Positions 46,118 to 53,217 of a stretch of 64,000 nucleotides of DNA are shown one piece after another. Position 1 is the first letter of the stretch. Every line of letters starts with the position of its first letter. This DNA is from Cerasicoccus maritimus (GTDB taxonomy: Bacteria > Verrucomicrobiota > Verrucomicrobiia > Opitutales > Cerasicoccaceae), in assembly GCA_031296935.1 (NCBI GenBank), contig JAVDPD010000007.1, positions 62,001-126,000 on the forward strand, given 5' to 3'. The notes below the pieces were generated by a model. It was given only the letters and a program-made list of their open reading frames with translations. It was not told the DNA's origin and ran no database searches. The position numbers and the translations under genes were made by a program.

Positions 46118-46804
46118 ATGTTTGCTGTTCGCTATTTTATTTTCCTGCTGCTTTTTGTCGTGCTTGGCAGCGAGGCCTTTTCCAAGGAGAAGCTGCTGAC
46201 CCTGAGTAATAAAGAGGGGCAGGAGATTAAGTGCACGATAACCGGTTTCTATAATGGGAAGCTCACGCTCAAGCGAGATGACGGCCGCGTGTTTAAATAC
46301 GATTATGATTTGCTGGATGACGCCAGTAAGGATGTTGCGCGAAATGCAGTGATCGGCATTTTCCCGGCGAGCATTGACGTGCGTTCGTTGTTTACTTCCA
46401 GTCGTGAGTCGAAGAGCTACGATATGTTCGGCACCGAGTACCGTAAGGGGACCAAAGAGCGTCGTTTCGGCGTGAAGGTGAAGACGTTTTGCCCGTTTGA
46501 AGTCGATGTGGTGGCAGACTGCTTCTTTTACAATGGTTCCAGCTGGGGACGTAAGAAAATCAAAGGCGTCTGCAAGGACGACAGTATTTGGGAATTCGAA
46601 GTCGGTGACAAAACATCCTGGATGGCCATTCAATACAACAGCTTCAGGACGATGGGGCGCTCGACGGATTCAAAGAGCGGTAGTAGCCGGATTGACTTGG
46701 TGATTTTCTTACGATCTTCCGATGGCGAGATACTGGACCAGTATGCGACCAGTCGCTATGCGGAGCAGCAGATTGAGGAGAATATCATTTTGAAGAATCT
46801 TTAG
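46118..46804 (+). CDS. Secreted SHD1-like domain protein
   Basis: 228 residues. Signal peptide MFAVRYFIFLLLFVVLGSEA. Then LLTLSNKEGQEIKCTITGFY followed by NGKLTLKRDDGRVFKYDYDL and LDDASKD, which matches the SLA1 homology domain 1 fold often found in Planctomycetota/Verrucomicrobiota secreted proteins (GK.TL.R.DGR....L..LS..D). The remainder (residues about 75-228) is beta-rich, with several Cys and a RSTDSKSGSSRIDL-type loop. Function unknown. Confidence 0.65.
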   Translation: MFAVRYFIFLLLFVVLGSEAFSKEKLLTLSNKEGQEIKCTITGFYNGKLTLKRDDGRVFKYDYDLLDDASKDVARNAVIGIFPASIDVRSLFTSSRESKSYDMFGTEYRKGTKERRFGVKVKTFCPFEVDVVADCFFYNGSSWGRKKIKGVCKDDSIWEFEVGDKTSWMAIQYNSFRTMGRSTDSKSGSSRIDLVIFLRSSDGEILDQYATSRYAEQQIEENIILKNL

Positions 46805-46863
46805 AGATAAACTTTAATTCAAGGGCTGAAAGCACGGCTATGTCAGGCAAGCTTGGCCAAGGG

Positions 46864-47544
46864 TTAGTGAATTGCGGCGAACAGATCGGTTAGCTCGGCC
46901 CATTCGGATTCTGGGTCAGCGGCGATGCGGGAGATTCTGCGCTCAAAGTCGGTCCACATTGCGTCATCGAGCAGCTCGAATGAATGCCCCCAGAAGTAGA
47001 AGACGCCGCTGGTTTTCGCGGCCTCGTACTTGGTGTCAAAATCCTCAGCCAGGAAGTGGCAATGCGGGTGAAAAGCCATTGGGTCGGCTGGTGGAAAGGC
47101 GACGTCTGTTGGCACAATCGTGCGTGCGTAGGCATGGCCAGCTTCGCGCACGAGCTCCATGATGCGCGCGTCATAGTGGCCGATTGGGTAGGCAAAGCCG
47201 TCAACTGGCTGCTGAAAATGCTGCTGCAGGAAGTCGCGCCCATCCACGATTTCGCGGCGCGCCTCGGCGTCGGGTAGCGTGGGTAAAGAGGGATGGCTGA
47301 CGGTGTGATTACCGATAGTGAAGCCCTCGTAAACGCCGCGCAGCTCGGACATTGCCAGGCGCAGCACCTCGGTCCCCTTGAAGGTGGTCAGGTAGGAACG
47401 CTCCTGCTGATAAACGCTGGTGTTCAGGTTAAACGTCGCCTTGGCTTGGTGGCGGCGGAGGATTTCGATCAGTGGGATATCGGTGGTCACACCGTCATCC
47501 CAGCATTGGACAACTCGCATTGGTTTTTGCATGAGTGGCCGCAT
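46864..47544 (-). CDS. Polysaccharide deacetylase family protein (NodB fold)
   Basis: 226 residues from the ATG at 47544 (MRPLMQKPMRVVQCWDDGVT); the longer frame to 47649 adds a lead without family resemblance. Catalytic and metal motifs: CWDDGVTTD (Asp-Asp), GNHTVSHPSLPT (His-x3-His), FAYPIGHYD, and the late VFYFWGHSFELL. CE4 enzymes remove N- or O-acetyl groups from sugars. No signal peptide is evident with this start, so it may be cytoplasmic. Confidence 0.85.
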   Translation of the reverse strand: MRPLMQKPMRVVQCWDDGVTTDIPLIEILRRHQAKATFNLNTSVYQQERSYLTTFKGTEVLRLAMSELRGVYEGFTIGNHTVSHPSLPTLPDAEARREIVDGRDFLQQHFQQPVDGFAYPIGHYDARIMELVREAGHAYARTIVPTDVAFPPADPMAFHPHCHFLAEDFDTKYEAAKTSGVFYFWGHSFELLDDAMWTDFERRISRIAADPESEWAELTDLFAAIH

Positions 47545-47748
47545 TTTGAACGGGTAGGGGGCGGCAACGCCAGCTAAATATAACGCATTATGGGCGCAAG
47601 TGGGTTTGTAACCCATTGATCCCCAGCGCGAGTTAATAGTCAGAGCCACTCACTAATAAAATGCTCAGGTGAGCACTTTATATTTGGCAAATTGGGGTGG
47701 ATGGAATAGTATTCAAGTGATCATCGTTAATTCATTCTAGCCATCACT

Positions 47749-47879
47749 CTGAGGTAGCGCAGGCGCGTCCCCGCCCCACACCCCATCGGAGTGGGTTTAT
47801 TCAATCTACTTTGGGGGATGATGGTTTGGAAAACTGTCAGCATGGGGTGCGGCTCGGGAACGCGCCTGCGCTACCTCAG
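47749..47879. repeat. 131-bp inverted repeat with perfect 20-bp arms
   Basis: CTGAGGTAGCGCAGGCGCGT at 47749-47768 is the exact reverse complement of 47860-47879. Just inside are secondary pairs (CCACACCCCAT / ATGGGGTGCGG). Non-coding. It resembles a REP-like palindrome unit. Nothing recognisable is in 47545-47748 or 47880-47935. Confidence 0.85.
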
Positions 47880-47935
47880 TCAGTTTAATAGGAACACCCA
47901 ACTCTAAACTCCCGAACTTACCCACCTACATACTT

Positions 47936-48312
47936 ATGAACTTACCCATCCAACATCATCCGCCTTAGCGATCACCACTCAGGTATCCCAGTCGACGCCA
48001 TGCGGGGGCTTTCGAGTCGCCGTCGTGTGAGAGTTACGTCAGCGGGCCCATTCGCCGCCAGGTAGGTGTAAAATGCCCGGCGCCCGACGCCCAATGTTGC
48101 CGTAAACCAACTCCACGCCGGACGCTCTATGCCAGCCTGCCCAGCGCAGCGTCAGACGTGTGAGCAGACGTATTTGCGTCGCTCCTGCCGGTGGCCCCTG
48201 AGCTGCCTGCGCCCCACCTGCGCCTCGTTGACGGCGAGCGGGCGGGAATTTTGTTCTTTGATAGATTGATGCGAGACGGTTTTACCCCCCCCCCCCCTGG
48301 GCACCCCTTGGG
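47936..48312. repeat. About 400-bp dispersed repeat ending in a poly-C tract, copy 2
   Basis: Same ordered blocks as 12685-13087: CATCCGCCTTAGC, GTATCCCAGTCGACGCCATG, CTATGCCAGCC, CACCTGCGCC. It ends in GGTTTTA followed by thirteen C (48285-48297), a tract prone to slippage. Confidence 0.6.
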
Positions 48313-48365
48313 GGAGGAAAAAGGAAAAAGATTAAAGGAAAAAGTGACTGTGCGCGAATTTGCGA

Positions 48366-48472
48366 TGTGGAGTGCGCCAGCCCTCTGGCGCTTTGGAACG
48401 GAGCAAAGCCGCTTCGGACCTTCTCGGTTTGCGCAAAATGCTAAAAGCGCCAGAGGGCTGGCGCACTCCACA
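48366..48472. repeat. Hairpin repeat with perfect 29-bp arms, nested in an outer inverted repeat
   Basis: TGTGGAGTGCGCCAGCCCTC plus TGGCGCTTT (48366-48394) is exactly complementary to 48444-48472. Around it, the purine-rich GGAAAAAGATTAAAGGAAAA at 48322-48341 and its complement at about 48520-48545 form an outer inverted repeat. It abuts the 3' end of folB, so it may also end that transcript. Confidence 0.88.
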
Positions 48473-48545
48473 AAGGAATCCGTGTGCGTTGGGATTCTCC
48501 AATGCGCCTCGCTGGACTTTAATCTTTTTCCTTTAATCTTTTTCC

Positions 48546-48914
48546 TCACTTCCCACTCCTCATCCGCGAAATCGCCACCGCCACCTCGCGGAAATTTCCG
48601 GCGATGGGGGCGTTGGGCTTTTTGATCTCCACGTCGACTTGCTGGACGGGCGGGAACGCTTCCATGACCTGCGCTGCAATGTGCTCGGCCACGCGCTCGA
48701 TTAAATTATGCGTCTCTTCTTCGACGACTTTGCGGACGGTTTCAAAGACCAAGGCGTAGTTGACGGAGTCGTTGAGGTCGTCGCTGAGGCCTGCTTTGCG
48801 GAGGTTGAGCCCGAGCGCGAGGTCGACGTAAAACATCTGGCCGTCGCGGCGCTCAAATTCGAGGCAGCCGTGGTGGCCGCGGAAGGCCATGTCGCGCAGG
48901 TGGATTTTATCCAT
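48546..48914 (-). CDS. folB: Dihydroneopterin aldolase
   Basis: 122 residues from the ATG at 48914 (MDKIHLRDMAFRGHHGCLEF); a longer frame exists but only this start gives the family N-terminus and an 8-bp overlap with folP. Converts 7,8-dihydroneopterin to 6-hydroxymethyl-dihydropterin plus glycolaldehyde in folate synthesis. Family marks: FYVDLALGLNLRKAG, DSVNYALVFETVRKVV, LIERVAEHIAAQVM (the active-site Glu-Arg region) and VEIKKPNAPI with the catalytic Lys. Confidence 0.93.
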   Translation of the reverse strand: MDKIHLRDMAFRGHHGCLEFERRDGQMFYVDLALGLNLRKAGLSDDLNDSVNYALVFETVRKVVEEETHNLIERVAEHIAAQVMEAFPPVQQVDVEIKKPNAPIAGNFREVAVAISRMRSGK

Positions 48915-49728
48915 GACGGTAAATCGCATCGGCCATGCGGATGGCGCGTTGGTTGGCTTGCAGGTCGTGTACGCGAATGATGTCCGCGCCTTGTTGGACG
49001 CCGACCACGCTGGTCGCCAGGGTGCCTTCGAGGCGTTGGTCGACATCGAGGTCGAGTGTTTTGCCGATCACGGATTTGCGCGATGCGCCGAGGAGAATCG
49101 GAAAGCCGAGGCTACGCAACTCGCCAAGGCGGCGCATGAGCGTGAGGTTTTGCTCGACGCTTTTGCCAAAGCCGATGCCGGGGTCGAGCACGATTCGGCT
49201 TTTATCCACGCCCGCGTGAAGCGCGAGGTTGATGGAGTGCTCGAGGAAACGCTTCACCTCATCGACGATGTCGCCGGTGTATTCCGCGCCGCGGCCGTTG
49301 TGCATCAGCACGGCGCCAGCGCCAAATTCGGCCACAGTCGCGGCCATGTCGGGATCGTGTTGGAAGCCCCAAATGTCGTTGATGATGTGGGCACCGGCTT
49401 CGAGCGCCTTGCGGGCCACGGAGGCCTTATAGGTGTCGACCGAAATGGGTGTTTCGAGGACTTCCTCTAGCGCTTCGAGCACGGGCAGCAGGCGGTCAAT
49501 TTCCTCCTCGGCGGAGATGGTTTCCGCGCCCGGTCGAGTGGACTCGGCACCGACGTCGATTAGGTCCGCGCCTTCGCGCACCATTGCTTGCGCCTGGCCG
49601 AGCGCGTTGAGCGGCGTGGCGAATTGGCCGCCGTCGGAAAAGGAGTCAGGCGTGACGTTGAGGATACCCATCAGGTAGGTGCGTTGGCCCCAGAGCGGCG
49701 GCGTCCAGCGTTGCTTAAGCGTGTCCAT
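48907..49728 (-). CDS. folP: Dihydropteroate synthase
   Basis: 273 residues. Joins p-aminobenzoate to the pterin pyrophosphate; the sulfonamide target. Motifs: GILNVTPDSFSDGGQF, LIDVGAESTRPGAETIS, HIINDIWGFQHDPD, DPGIGFGKSVEQNL, ILLGASRKSVIG and IRVHDLQANQRAIRMADAI. All substrate loops look intact. Its start lies 14 bp inside the permease gene upstream, and it overlaps folB, so all four genes from 51252 to 48546 probably form one operon. Confidence 0.95.
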   Translation of the reverse strand: MDTLKQRWTPPLWGQRTYLMGILNVTPDSFSDGGQFATPLNALGQAQAMVREGADLIDVGAESTRPGAETISAEEEIDRLLPVLEALEEVLETPISVDTYKASVARKALEAGAHIINDIWGFQHDPDMAATVAEFGAGAVLMHNGRGAEYTGDIVDEVKRFLEHSINLALHAGVDKSRIVLDPGIGFGKSVEQNLTLMRRLGELRSLGFPILLGASRKSVIGKTLDLDVDQRLEGTLATSVVGVQQGADIIRVHDLQANQRAIRMADAIYRHG

Positions 49729-50485
49729 GTTCGTTGTCGTGCCAGTGCATGAGGGTCCAGTAGGAAATCGCGTGAACCGTGCCCGCCATGACGACGCCAG
49801 TCAGCGCCGCAAGTATGCAGAGAGCGGTGACGCCAGCGTAGTTTTGCGCGTCGATGTATTGGCCCAGCAGTTGGCCAAGGCCGGGTTTTTTCATCATCAG
49901 TCCCGCCAGGTAATCTGTCACAATGGCGGCCATCGGCGCGTAAATTGCCGCGCGCTTAATTGCTGTGAGGAGCTGGGGCAGGGCATGCGGCAGGCGCAGC
50001 ATGGTGATCTCCTGCCAGTAGCTCGCGCGGTAGGTCGTGAAGAGGTCGAGTAGGGGTTTGTCCGTTGCCATCAGCGCCGGAGTCGCCACGTAAACGACTG
50101 GAAAAAAGCACGCTAGCATCGTGACGATGAGGACCGAAACAAAGCTCGAAACCGGTGCAATGATCGCGATCGGAGCAAGGGTAATGATGGGCGCCATGCG
50201 GAGGATCGTCACCCACGGTGCGAAGGCGAGGCGGAGTCCCTGGTAAGTCATGAGTGCAATGGAGGTCAGCACGCCCAGCGTCACGGCGAGAAAGAAACCA
50301 AGCAGCATCGCCGCAGTGTCCACGCCCAGCGCGGCAAAGAGCGCGCCGCGGTCGGCCCAAAGCGCTTTCCAAGTGGCGATCGGCCCGGGCAGGACGTTGA
50401 GATCGGTGTTGATGAACGCCAGACAGCCCCAAACGCCAAAGAAAATCACCGCGACGATGATCGGTAGGATGAATTTCAGGTTCAT
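49715..50485 (-). CDS. ABC transporter permease, nitrate/sulfonate/taurine-type
   Basis: 256 residues with six helices. The cytoplasmic EAA loop is YWQEITMLRLPHALPQLLTA, as in SsuC/TauC/ThiX-type importers. Pairs with the ATPase gene at 50482 (ATGA overlap). No periplasmic binding protein gene is near, so the substrate is open; aliphatic sulfonates, or a thiamine or pterin precursor given the folP/folB neighbours, are possibilities only. Confidence 0.85.
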   Translation of the reverse strand: MNLKFILPIIVAVIFFGVWGCLAFINTDLNVLPGPIATWKALWADRGALFAALGVDTAAMLLGFFLAVTLGVLTSIALMTYQGLRLAFAPWVTILRMAPIITLAPIAIIAPVSSFVSVLIVTMLACFFPVVYVATPALMATDKPLLDLFTTYRASYWQEITMLRLPHALPQLLTAIKRAAIYAPMAAIVTDYLAGLMMKKPGLGQLLGQYIDAQNYAGVTALCILAALTGVVMAGTVHAISYWTLMHWHDNEHGHA

Positions 50486-51252
50486 GCTTTTTTCGCGTCC
50501 TCCTGCACGCGGCTCAGGGCATTGCGCACCTGGTTGACGGCCTCTTGGAAGGCGTCGGTTTCACGCCACTCCAGCTTGCGAGGATAACTTTCGGGCACGT
50601 CAATGATCTCCGCAATGCGGCCGGGATTCGCCGCCAGCACGACCACGCGGTTGGCCAGGAAAACAGCCTCTGCCGCCGAGTGAGTCACGAGACACGCCGT
50701 AAAGTGGCGCTTCTGGCGGACTTTCATCAGGTCGGCGCTGAGCTTGTTGCGGGCAATGGCGTCAAGGGCAGCAAAGGGTTCATCGAGCAGCAAGGTGCGG
50801 GGTTGGGTGATTAACCCACGGGCCAGCGAGGTGCGGACCTTCATGCCAGGGGTCAGTTGCAGCGGAAAGCGGTTGCTGACGTGGTTGATGTCCCAGAGCT
50901 TGAGCACGTCGCGGATGCGTTCGCTAATGGCGGCTGCTTTTAGGCCGCGCAGTCTCAGCGGCAGTCCGACATTACTCTCGACATTGCGCCAGGGCAGGAG
51001 GGCGGATTCCTGGAAAATGTAGGACGTGCGTTGATTGATGTCCCCGCCGCCAGCATGCTGAATTTGACCAGAGGTGATGGGCGTGAGCCCGGCGATGAGG
51101 CGCAGTATCGTCGATTTGCCGCAGCCTCGGGGCCCAATGAAGGCCACAAACTCCTCATTTTGAATGTCTAAAGAGAAATTTTCGAGGACAGCCTTCCCGT
51201 TGGCATATCGTTTGCTAACTCCCTCAATCCGCAGTTGTGGCTCAGTCGTCAT
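50482..51252 (-). CDS. ABC transporter ATPase, nitrate/sulfonate/taurine-type
   Basis: 256 residues from the ATG at 51252 (MTTEPQLRIEGVSKRYANGK); the frame extends to 51318 without family resemblance. Walker A FIGPRGCGKSTILRLIAGL, signature LTPGMKVRTSLARGL (LTPGM replacing the usual LSGGM), Walker B TLLLDEPFAALDA, H-loop LVTHSAAEA. First gene of the putative operon with the permease, folP and folB. Confidence 0.87.
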   Translation of the reverse strand: MTTEPQLRIEGVSKRYANGKAVLENFSLDIQNEEFVAFIGPRGCGKSTILRLIAGLTPITSGQIQHAGGGDINQRTSYIFQESALLPWRNVESNVGLPLRLRGLKAAAISERIRDVLKLWDINHVSNRFPLQLTPGMKVRTSLARGLITQPRTLLLDEPFAALDAIARNKLSADLMKVRQKRHFTACLVTHSAAEAVFLANRVVVLAANPGRIAEIIDVPESYPRKLEWRETDAFQEAVNQVRNALSRVQEDAKKA

Positions 51253-51404
51253 TCGCGAACAGGATGCATAAGTTTCTGGGTAGCAGTCGGCAAGGCATAA
51301 CGGCGCGAACCTTAGCATGTGTTGTTTTCAATGCAACGCTTAGGTGAAGATTCCTGAAATCACTTGATTTTAAGGGAAAAGTAAATTGTCTGCATCAACC
51401 TTTT

Positions 51405-51554
51405 ATGAACACCGCAACCATACAGTCCACCACCACCGTCAGAAACGCTGGCGCTGCGAAGCGCTTTTTCAGCGCGGGATGGCAGGTGACCCGTCGTCTG
51501 GGTATCTTGTGTTGGGCAATCGCCGTTGCGCTGATTAATCTGGGTGACGCCTAA
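51405..51554 (+). CDS. Possible small protein with one membrane segment
   Basis: 49 residues: MNTATIQSTTTVRNAGAAKR, then FFSAGWQVTRRLGILCWAIA and VALINLGDA. One amphipathic-basic half and one hydrophobic half, a layout common for small membrane proteins. No convincing ribosome binding site. Diverges from the ABC ATPase gene. Confidence 0.35.
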   Translation: MNTATIQSTTTVRNAGAAKRFFSAGWQVTRRLGILCWAIAVALINLGDA

Positions 51555-51638
51555 GCTTGAGGGGGCATTTTGCTCGATGCGATAATCCGCTGTTGACTCG
51601 GGCGTAGTATTGATTTCTATCAGTAACTTTCACGAACA

Positions 51639-51782
51639 ATGATCACGCGACTCAAAGTCCAATTTTGTCTAGAGGGCCAGCATGGGGATTTATCAAAGAA
51701 TCCGCAATGGATTGGCTATAGTTCCTTGGGCCAAGGGCCGCGTGTGTGCGATAAACGACTAAAGCATTTTTGCGATCGATAG
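51639..51782 (+). CDS. Possible 47-residue protein before the tRNA array
   Basis: ATG at 51639 reads MITRLKVQFCLEGQHGDLSK and ends VCDKRLKHFCDR. Charged and cysteine-containing, no family. A terminator follows 27 bp after the stop. Low confidence; may be chance. Confidence 0.22.
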   Translation: MITRLKVQFCLEGQHGDLSKNPQWIGYSSLGQGPRVCDKRLKHFCDR

Positions 51783-51808
51783 AAGTTTACTACGAACACA
51801 TTCGCCTG

Positions 51809-51842
51809 GCCCGGTTAGCTCAATCTGCTTCCGGGCTTTTTT
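51809..51842 (+). terminator. Terminator before the tRNA array, with a tRNA-like loop
   Basis: GCCCGG ... CCGGGC followed by six T. The loop GTTAGCTCAATCTGCTT resembles a tRNA D-arm (TTAGCTCAAT), so this may have grown from a tRNA fragment. Confidence 0.7.
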
Positions 51843-51917
51843 GTGCGCTGCTATTGGCGCTGACCTGCCGCAACCGGTGAGTTAGCTGTCCGGGCGGAGC
51901 TTACGTAAGTGATATAT

Positions 51918-51980
51918 AAAAATAAAAAATAAAATAAATTAATATTTTTATTTGACAGAGCAACTAGCTTCAGAAATATT
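51918..51980 (+). promoter_or_regulatory. Strong promoter with UP-element-like A/T tracts, upstream of the hairpin/tRNA block
   Basis: Perfect -35 box TTGACA (51952-51957), 17-bp spacer, -10-like AATATT (51975-51980, 4 of 6 matches). Directly upstream lie A and T tracts (51918-51951), as in UP elements of stable-RNA promoters. Start predicted near 51988. Confidence 0.65.
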
Positions 51981-51987
51981 CCGGACA

Positions 51988-52242
51988 TCAACCAACTAAA
52001 CGACATGCACCTGATTAACCACATACCAAACTGCTCTGAGCGGCTCGGTGACTTAGGCATTAATACCGCCTATGGCTCACAGTCGAGCTGGGCAGATTTT
52101 CGCCAAAAGGCGAGAGGGTGCGCTTCACCCAAACCGCGAAAGAGCGGTTGTCGGTTTACCAAGGAATAACCGAAATGAGTTATCGAATAACCAGTGAAGC
52201 CCGAGTCGCCCTCCAACCAAGCGCTCGGGCCTTTTTGTTTTT
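51988..52242 (+). ncRNA. Candidate structured RNA of serial hairpins ending in a terminator
   Basis: Five short stems follow one another: TCGCC-AAAA-GGCGA (52100-52113), GGGTG-CGCTT-CACCC (52116-52130), AACCGC-GAAAGA-GCGGTT (52132-52149), CGGTT...AACCG (52152-52172) and GTTAT-CGA-ATAAC (52178-52190). A GCCCGAG...CTCGGGC terminator with T5-G-T5 (52199-52242) closes it. The first 110 bases have no evident structure. No frame of note. Class unknown. Confidence 0.5.
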
Positions 52243-52480
52243 ACAGCATTTAAAGCAACAGTTGAACGGCGTCCTGGCCGCCCTATGCCAGGTAGAACGT
52301 CTCGTAAATGGCGTCCAAACCGCGAAACCGGCCACTCCCGGAAATCGCGAGAGGGGCGAAACAGCAGTGCTTTATCTATATTTATAAATCAAAGCTGGGT
52401 ATCGCCCCAGCATTCTGACGCGAAACTGCGTCTTTTAAATTCAACCGTCGGCGCTCAATGCCCGGCGGTTCACTTTTTTC
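52243..52480 (+). ncRNA. Second hairpin-rich segment ending in a terminator
   Basis: Contains CCTGG...CCAGG near 52271-52292, the divergent dual hairpin at 52394-52432, and a final stem AACCGTCGG / CCGGCGGTT (52443-52470) with six T (52474-52479). Could be a processed leader, a second small RNA, or decayed tRNA genes. Confidence 0.4.
52394..52432. repeat. Dual-hairpin spacer, divergent copy
   Basis: GCTGGG-TATCGC-CCCAGC, spacer ATTCT, then GACGC-GAAACT-GCGTC. Same plan and spacing as the four copies below but with different stem sequences, so its membership is tentative. Confidence 0.4.
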
Positions 52481-52507
52481 GGCAATAGGAAGGTGGTGTA
52501 ACGGCAA

Positions 52508-52545
52508 CCAAGGCTTTGCCTTGGAACCGAGAAACTGCGTTTCTC
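52508..52545. repeat. Dual-hairpin tRNA-array spacer, copy 1
   Basis: CCAAGGC-TTT-GCCTTGG, linker AACC, then GAGAAAC-TGC-GTTTCTC. Both stems are perfect 7-bp. It follows a tRNA-5'-half-like stretch (52487-52507) and precedes tRNA-Asn. Confidence 0.75.
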
Positions 52546-52551
52546 ATGTTG

Positions 52552-52571
52552 GCCATACTGATGGCTTTTTT
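52552..52571 (+). terminator. Small terminator-like hairpin just before tRNA-Asn
   Basis: GCCAT-ACTG-ATGGC followed by six T, ending 2 bp before the mature 5' end of tRNA-Asn. It may end an upstream RNA or be a processing signal. Confidence 0.5.
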
Positions 52572-52573
52572 GT

Positions 52574-52649
52574 TCGGCGGTAGTTCAATTGGCAGAACCC
52601 CTCCCTGTTAAGGAGGCAGTTACAGGTTCGAAGCCTGTCCACCGAGCCA
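52574..52649 (+). tRNA. tRNA-Asn (GTT)
   Basis: D-arm GTTC/GAAC, anticodon arm CCTCC-CTGTTAA-GGAGG, T-arm ACAGG-TTCGAAG-CCTGT, acceptor TCGGCGG/CCACCGA with one C-A mismatch, encoded CCA. Well formed. Confidence 0.9.
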
Positions 52650-52701
52650 ATTTCACAAAGGCCCGAGCGCATGATAATCGCGCCGCGTTTCTATAATTAA
52701 C
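52650..52701. repeat. Post-tRNA repeat, copy 1 (after tRNA-Asn)
   Basis: Begins at the CCA end: AATTTCA...AAG then AGCGCATGATAA and TAATTAAC. Matches 53693-53736 after tRNA-Cys. Suggests the tRNA and its tail were copied as a cassette. Confidence 0.6.
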
Positions 52702-52763
52702 GAATGGCTGCTGCTGAGATACAATGATCTCCGAAGCCATCACTATTACCTTAAAGGGAAGAT

Positions 52764-52840
52764 GCCGCCGTCTGTGTTGGAACACCAGGAAATGGCCCTC
52801 TGCTAGGATGCGGAGAAAACCAGACGGCGGCGCAATTTTT
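52764..52840 (+). ncRNA. Candidate structured RNA closed by an 11-bp stem, followed by T5
   Basis: GCCGCCGTCTG (52764-52774) pairs exactly with CAGACGGCGGC (52821-52831). Inside are GTGT-TGGA-ACAC and CTCTGC-TAGGAT-GCGGAG, giving a compact multibranch fold of 68 nt; GCAATTTTT follows. A second hairpin (ATGGCT...AGCCAT enclosing GAGAT...ATCTC) lies just upstream. It is not a tRNA: no T-arm. Confidence 0.5.
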
Positions 52841-52876
52841 CAAGGCAAGCCTTGGAACCGAGATGCTGCGCATCTC
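52841..52876. repeat. Dual-hairpin tRNA-array spacer, copy 2
   Basis: CAAGGC-AA-GCCTTG, linker GAACC, then GAGATGC-TGC-GCATCTC. Relative to copy 1 the second stem has A-to-T and A-to-G changes, each balanced on the other strand of the stem. Confidence 0.75.
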
Positions 52877-52885
52877 ACACTTTTA

Positions 52886-52973
52886 GAGGACGCTGCGTAG
52901 TGGGTTACGACGCCGCTTGCTAAGCCGCCGATTCCCCAAGGGGAGTGTGGTTCGATTCCATGCGGGGGCACCA
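52886..52973 (+). tRNA. tRNA-Ser-like (GCT), degenerate
   Basis: Anticodon loop TTGCTAA with a stem of four of five pairs, long variable arm TTCCCC-AA-GGGGAG as in class II tRNAs, T-loop TTCGATT and encoded CCA. The 5' and 3' acceptor strands do not pair, so the 5' part has decayed or recombined. Probably non-functional. Confidence 0.45.
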
Positions 52974-53008
52974 CTTTCTTCAAAGCTTTGCAATGCAAAG
53001 CTTTTGTT

Positions 53009-53084
53009 GGGCTCATGGTGAAAGCGAAGATCATACAAGGGCGCGAACCTTGTGTTGGAGGTTTGAGTCCTCCTGAGCCTACCA
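53009..53084 (+). tRNA. tRNA-like gene, anticodon GCG (Arg, tentative)
   Basis: Acceptor GGGCTCA/TGAGCCT, D-stem GTGA/TCAT with a loop lacking GG, anticodon arm CAAGG-GCGCGAA-CCTTG (position 33 is C, not U), T-arm GGAGG-TTTGAGT-CCTCC, CCA. A GCG anticodon is unusual in bacteria, where CGN Arg is normally read by ACG. A 10-bp hairpin AAAGCTTTGC/GCAAAGCTTT precedes it. Confidence 0.65.
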
Positions 53085-53123
53085 GCAGGGCAATGCCCTG
53101 CACTCGAGATACTGGCGTATCTC
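53085..53123. repeat. Dual-hairpin tRNA-array spacer, copy 3
   Basis: GCAGGGC-AAT-GCCCTGC, linker ACTC, then GAGATAC-TGGC-GTATCTC. Starts right after the CCA of the preceding tRNA. Stem 1 has A-to-G matched by T-to-C; stem 2 differs from copies 1 and 2 by balanced changes. Confidence 0.75.
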
Positions 53124-53140
53124 ATATTCTTTCTTAAATA

Positions 53141-53217
53141 CAGGTGCGTGGCCCAAGGGGCAGGGGCATCAGGTTGTGAGCCTGGGGAAGTGGGTTCGAA
53201 TCCCACCCACCTGACCA
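53141..53217 (+). tRNA. tRNA-His (GTG)
   Basis: Anticodon arm TCAGG-TTGTGAG-CCTGG, T-arm GTGGG-TTCGAAT-CCCAC, acceptor CAGGTGC/CCACCTG with one mismatch, encoded CCA. No obvious G at -1 (the preceding base is A), which is odd for His. Confidence 0.85.

Noticed and set aside
51851..52060. 69-codon minus-strand frame over the UP-element promoter
   Set aside because: It runs through the A/T tracts and promoter (IFLKLVALSNKNINLFYFLF) and has no recognisable start signal.
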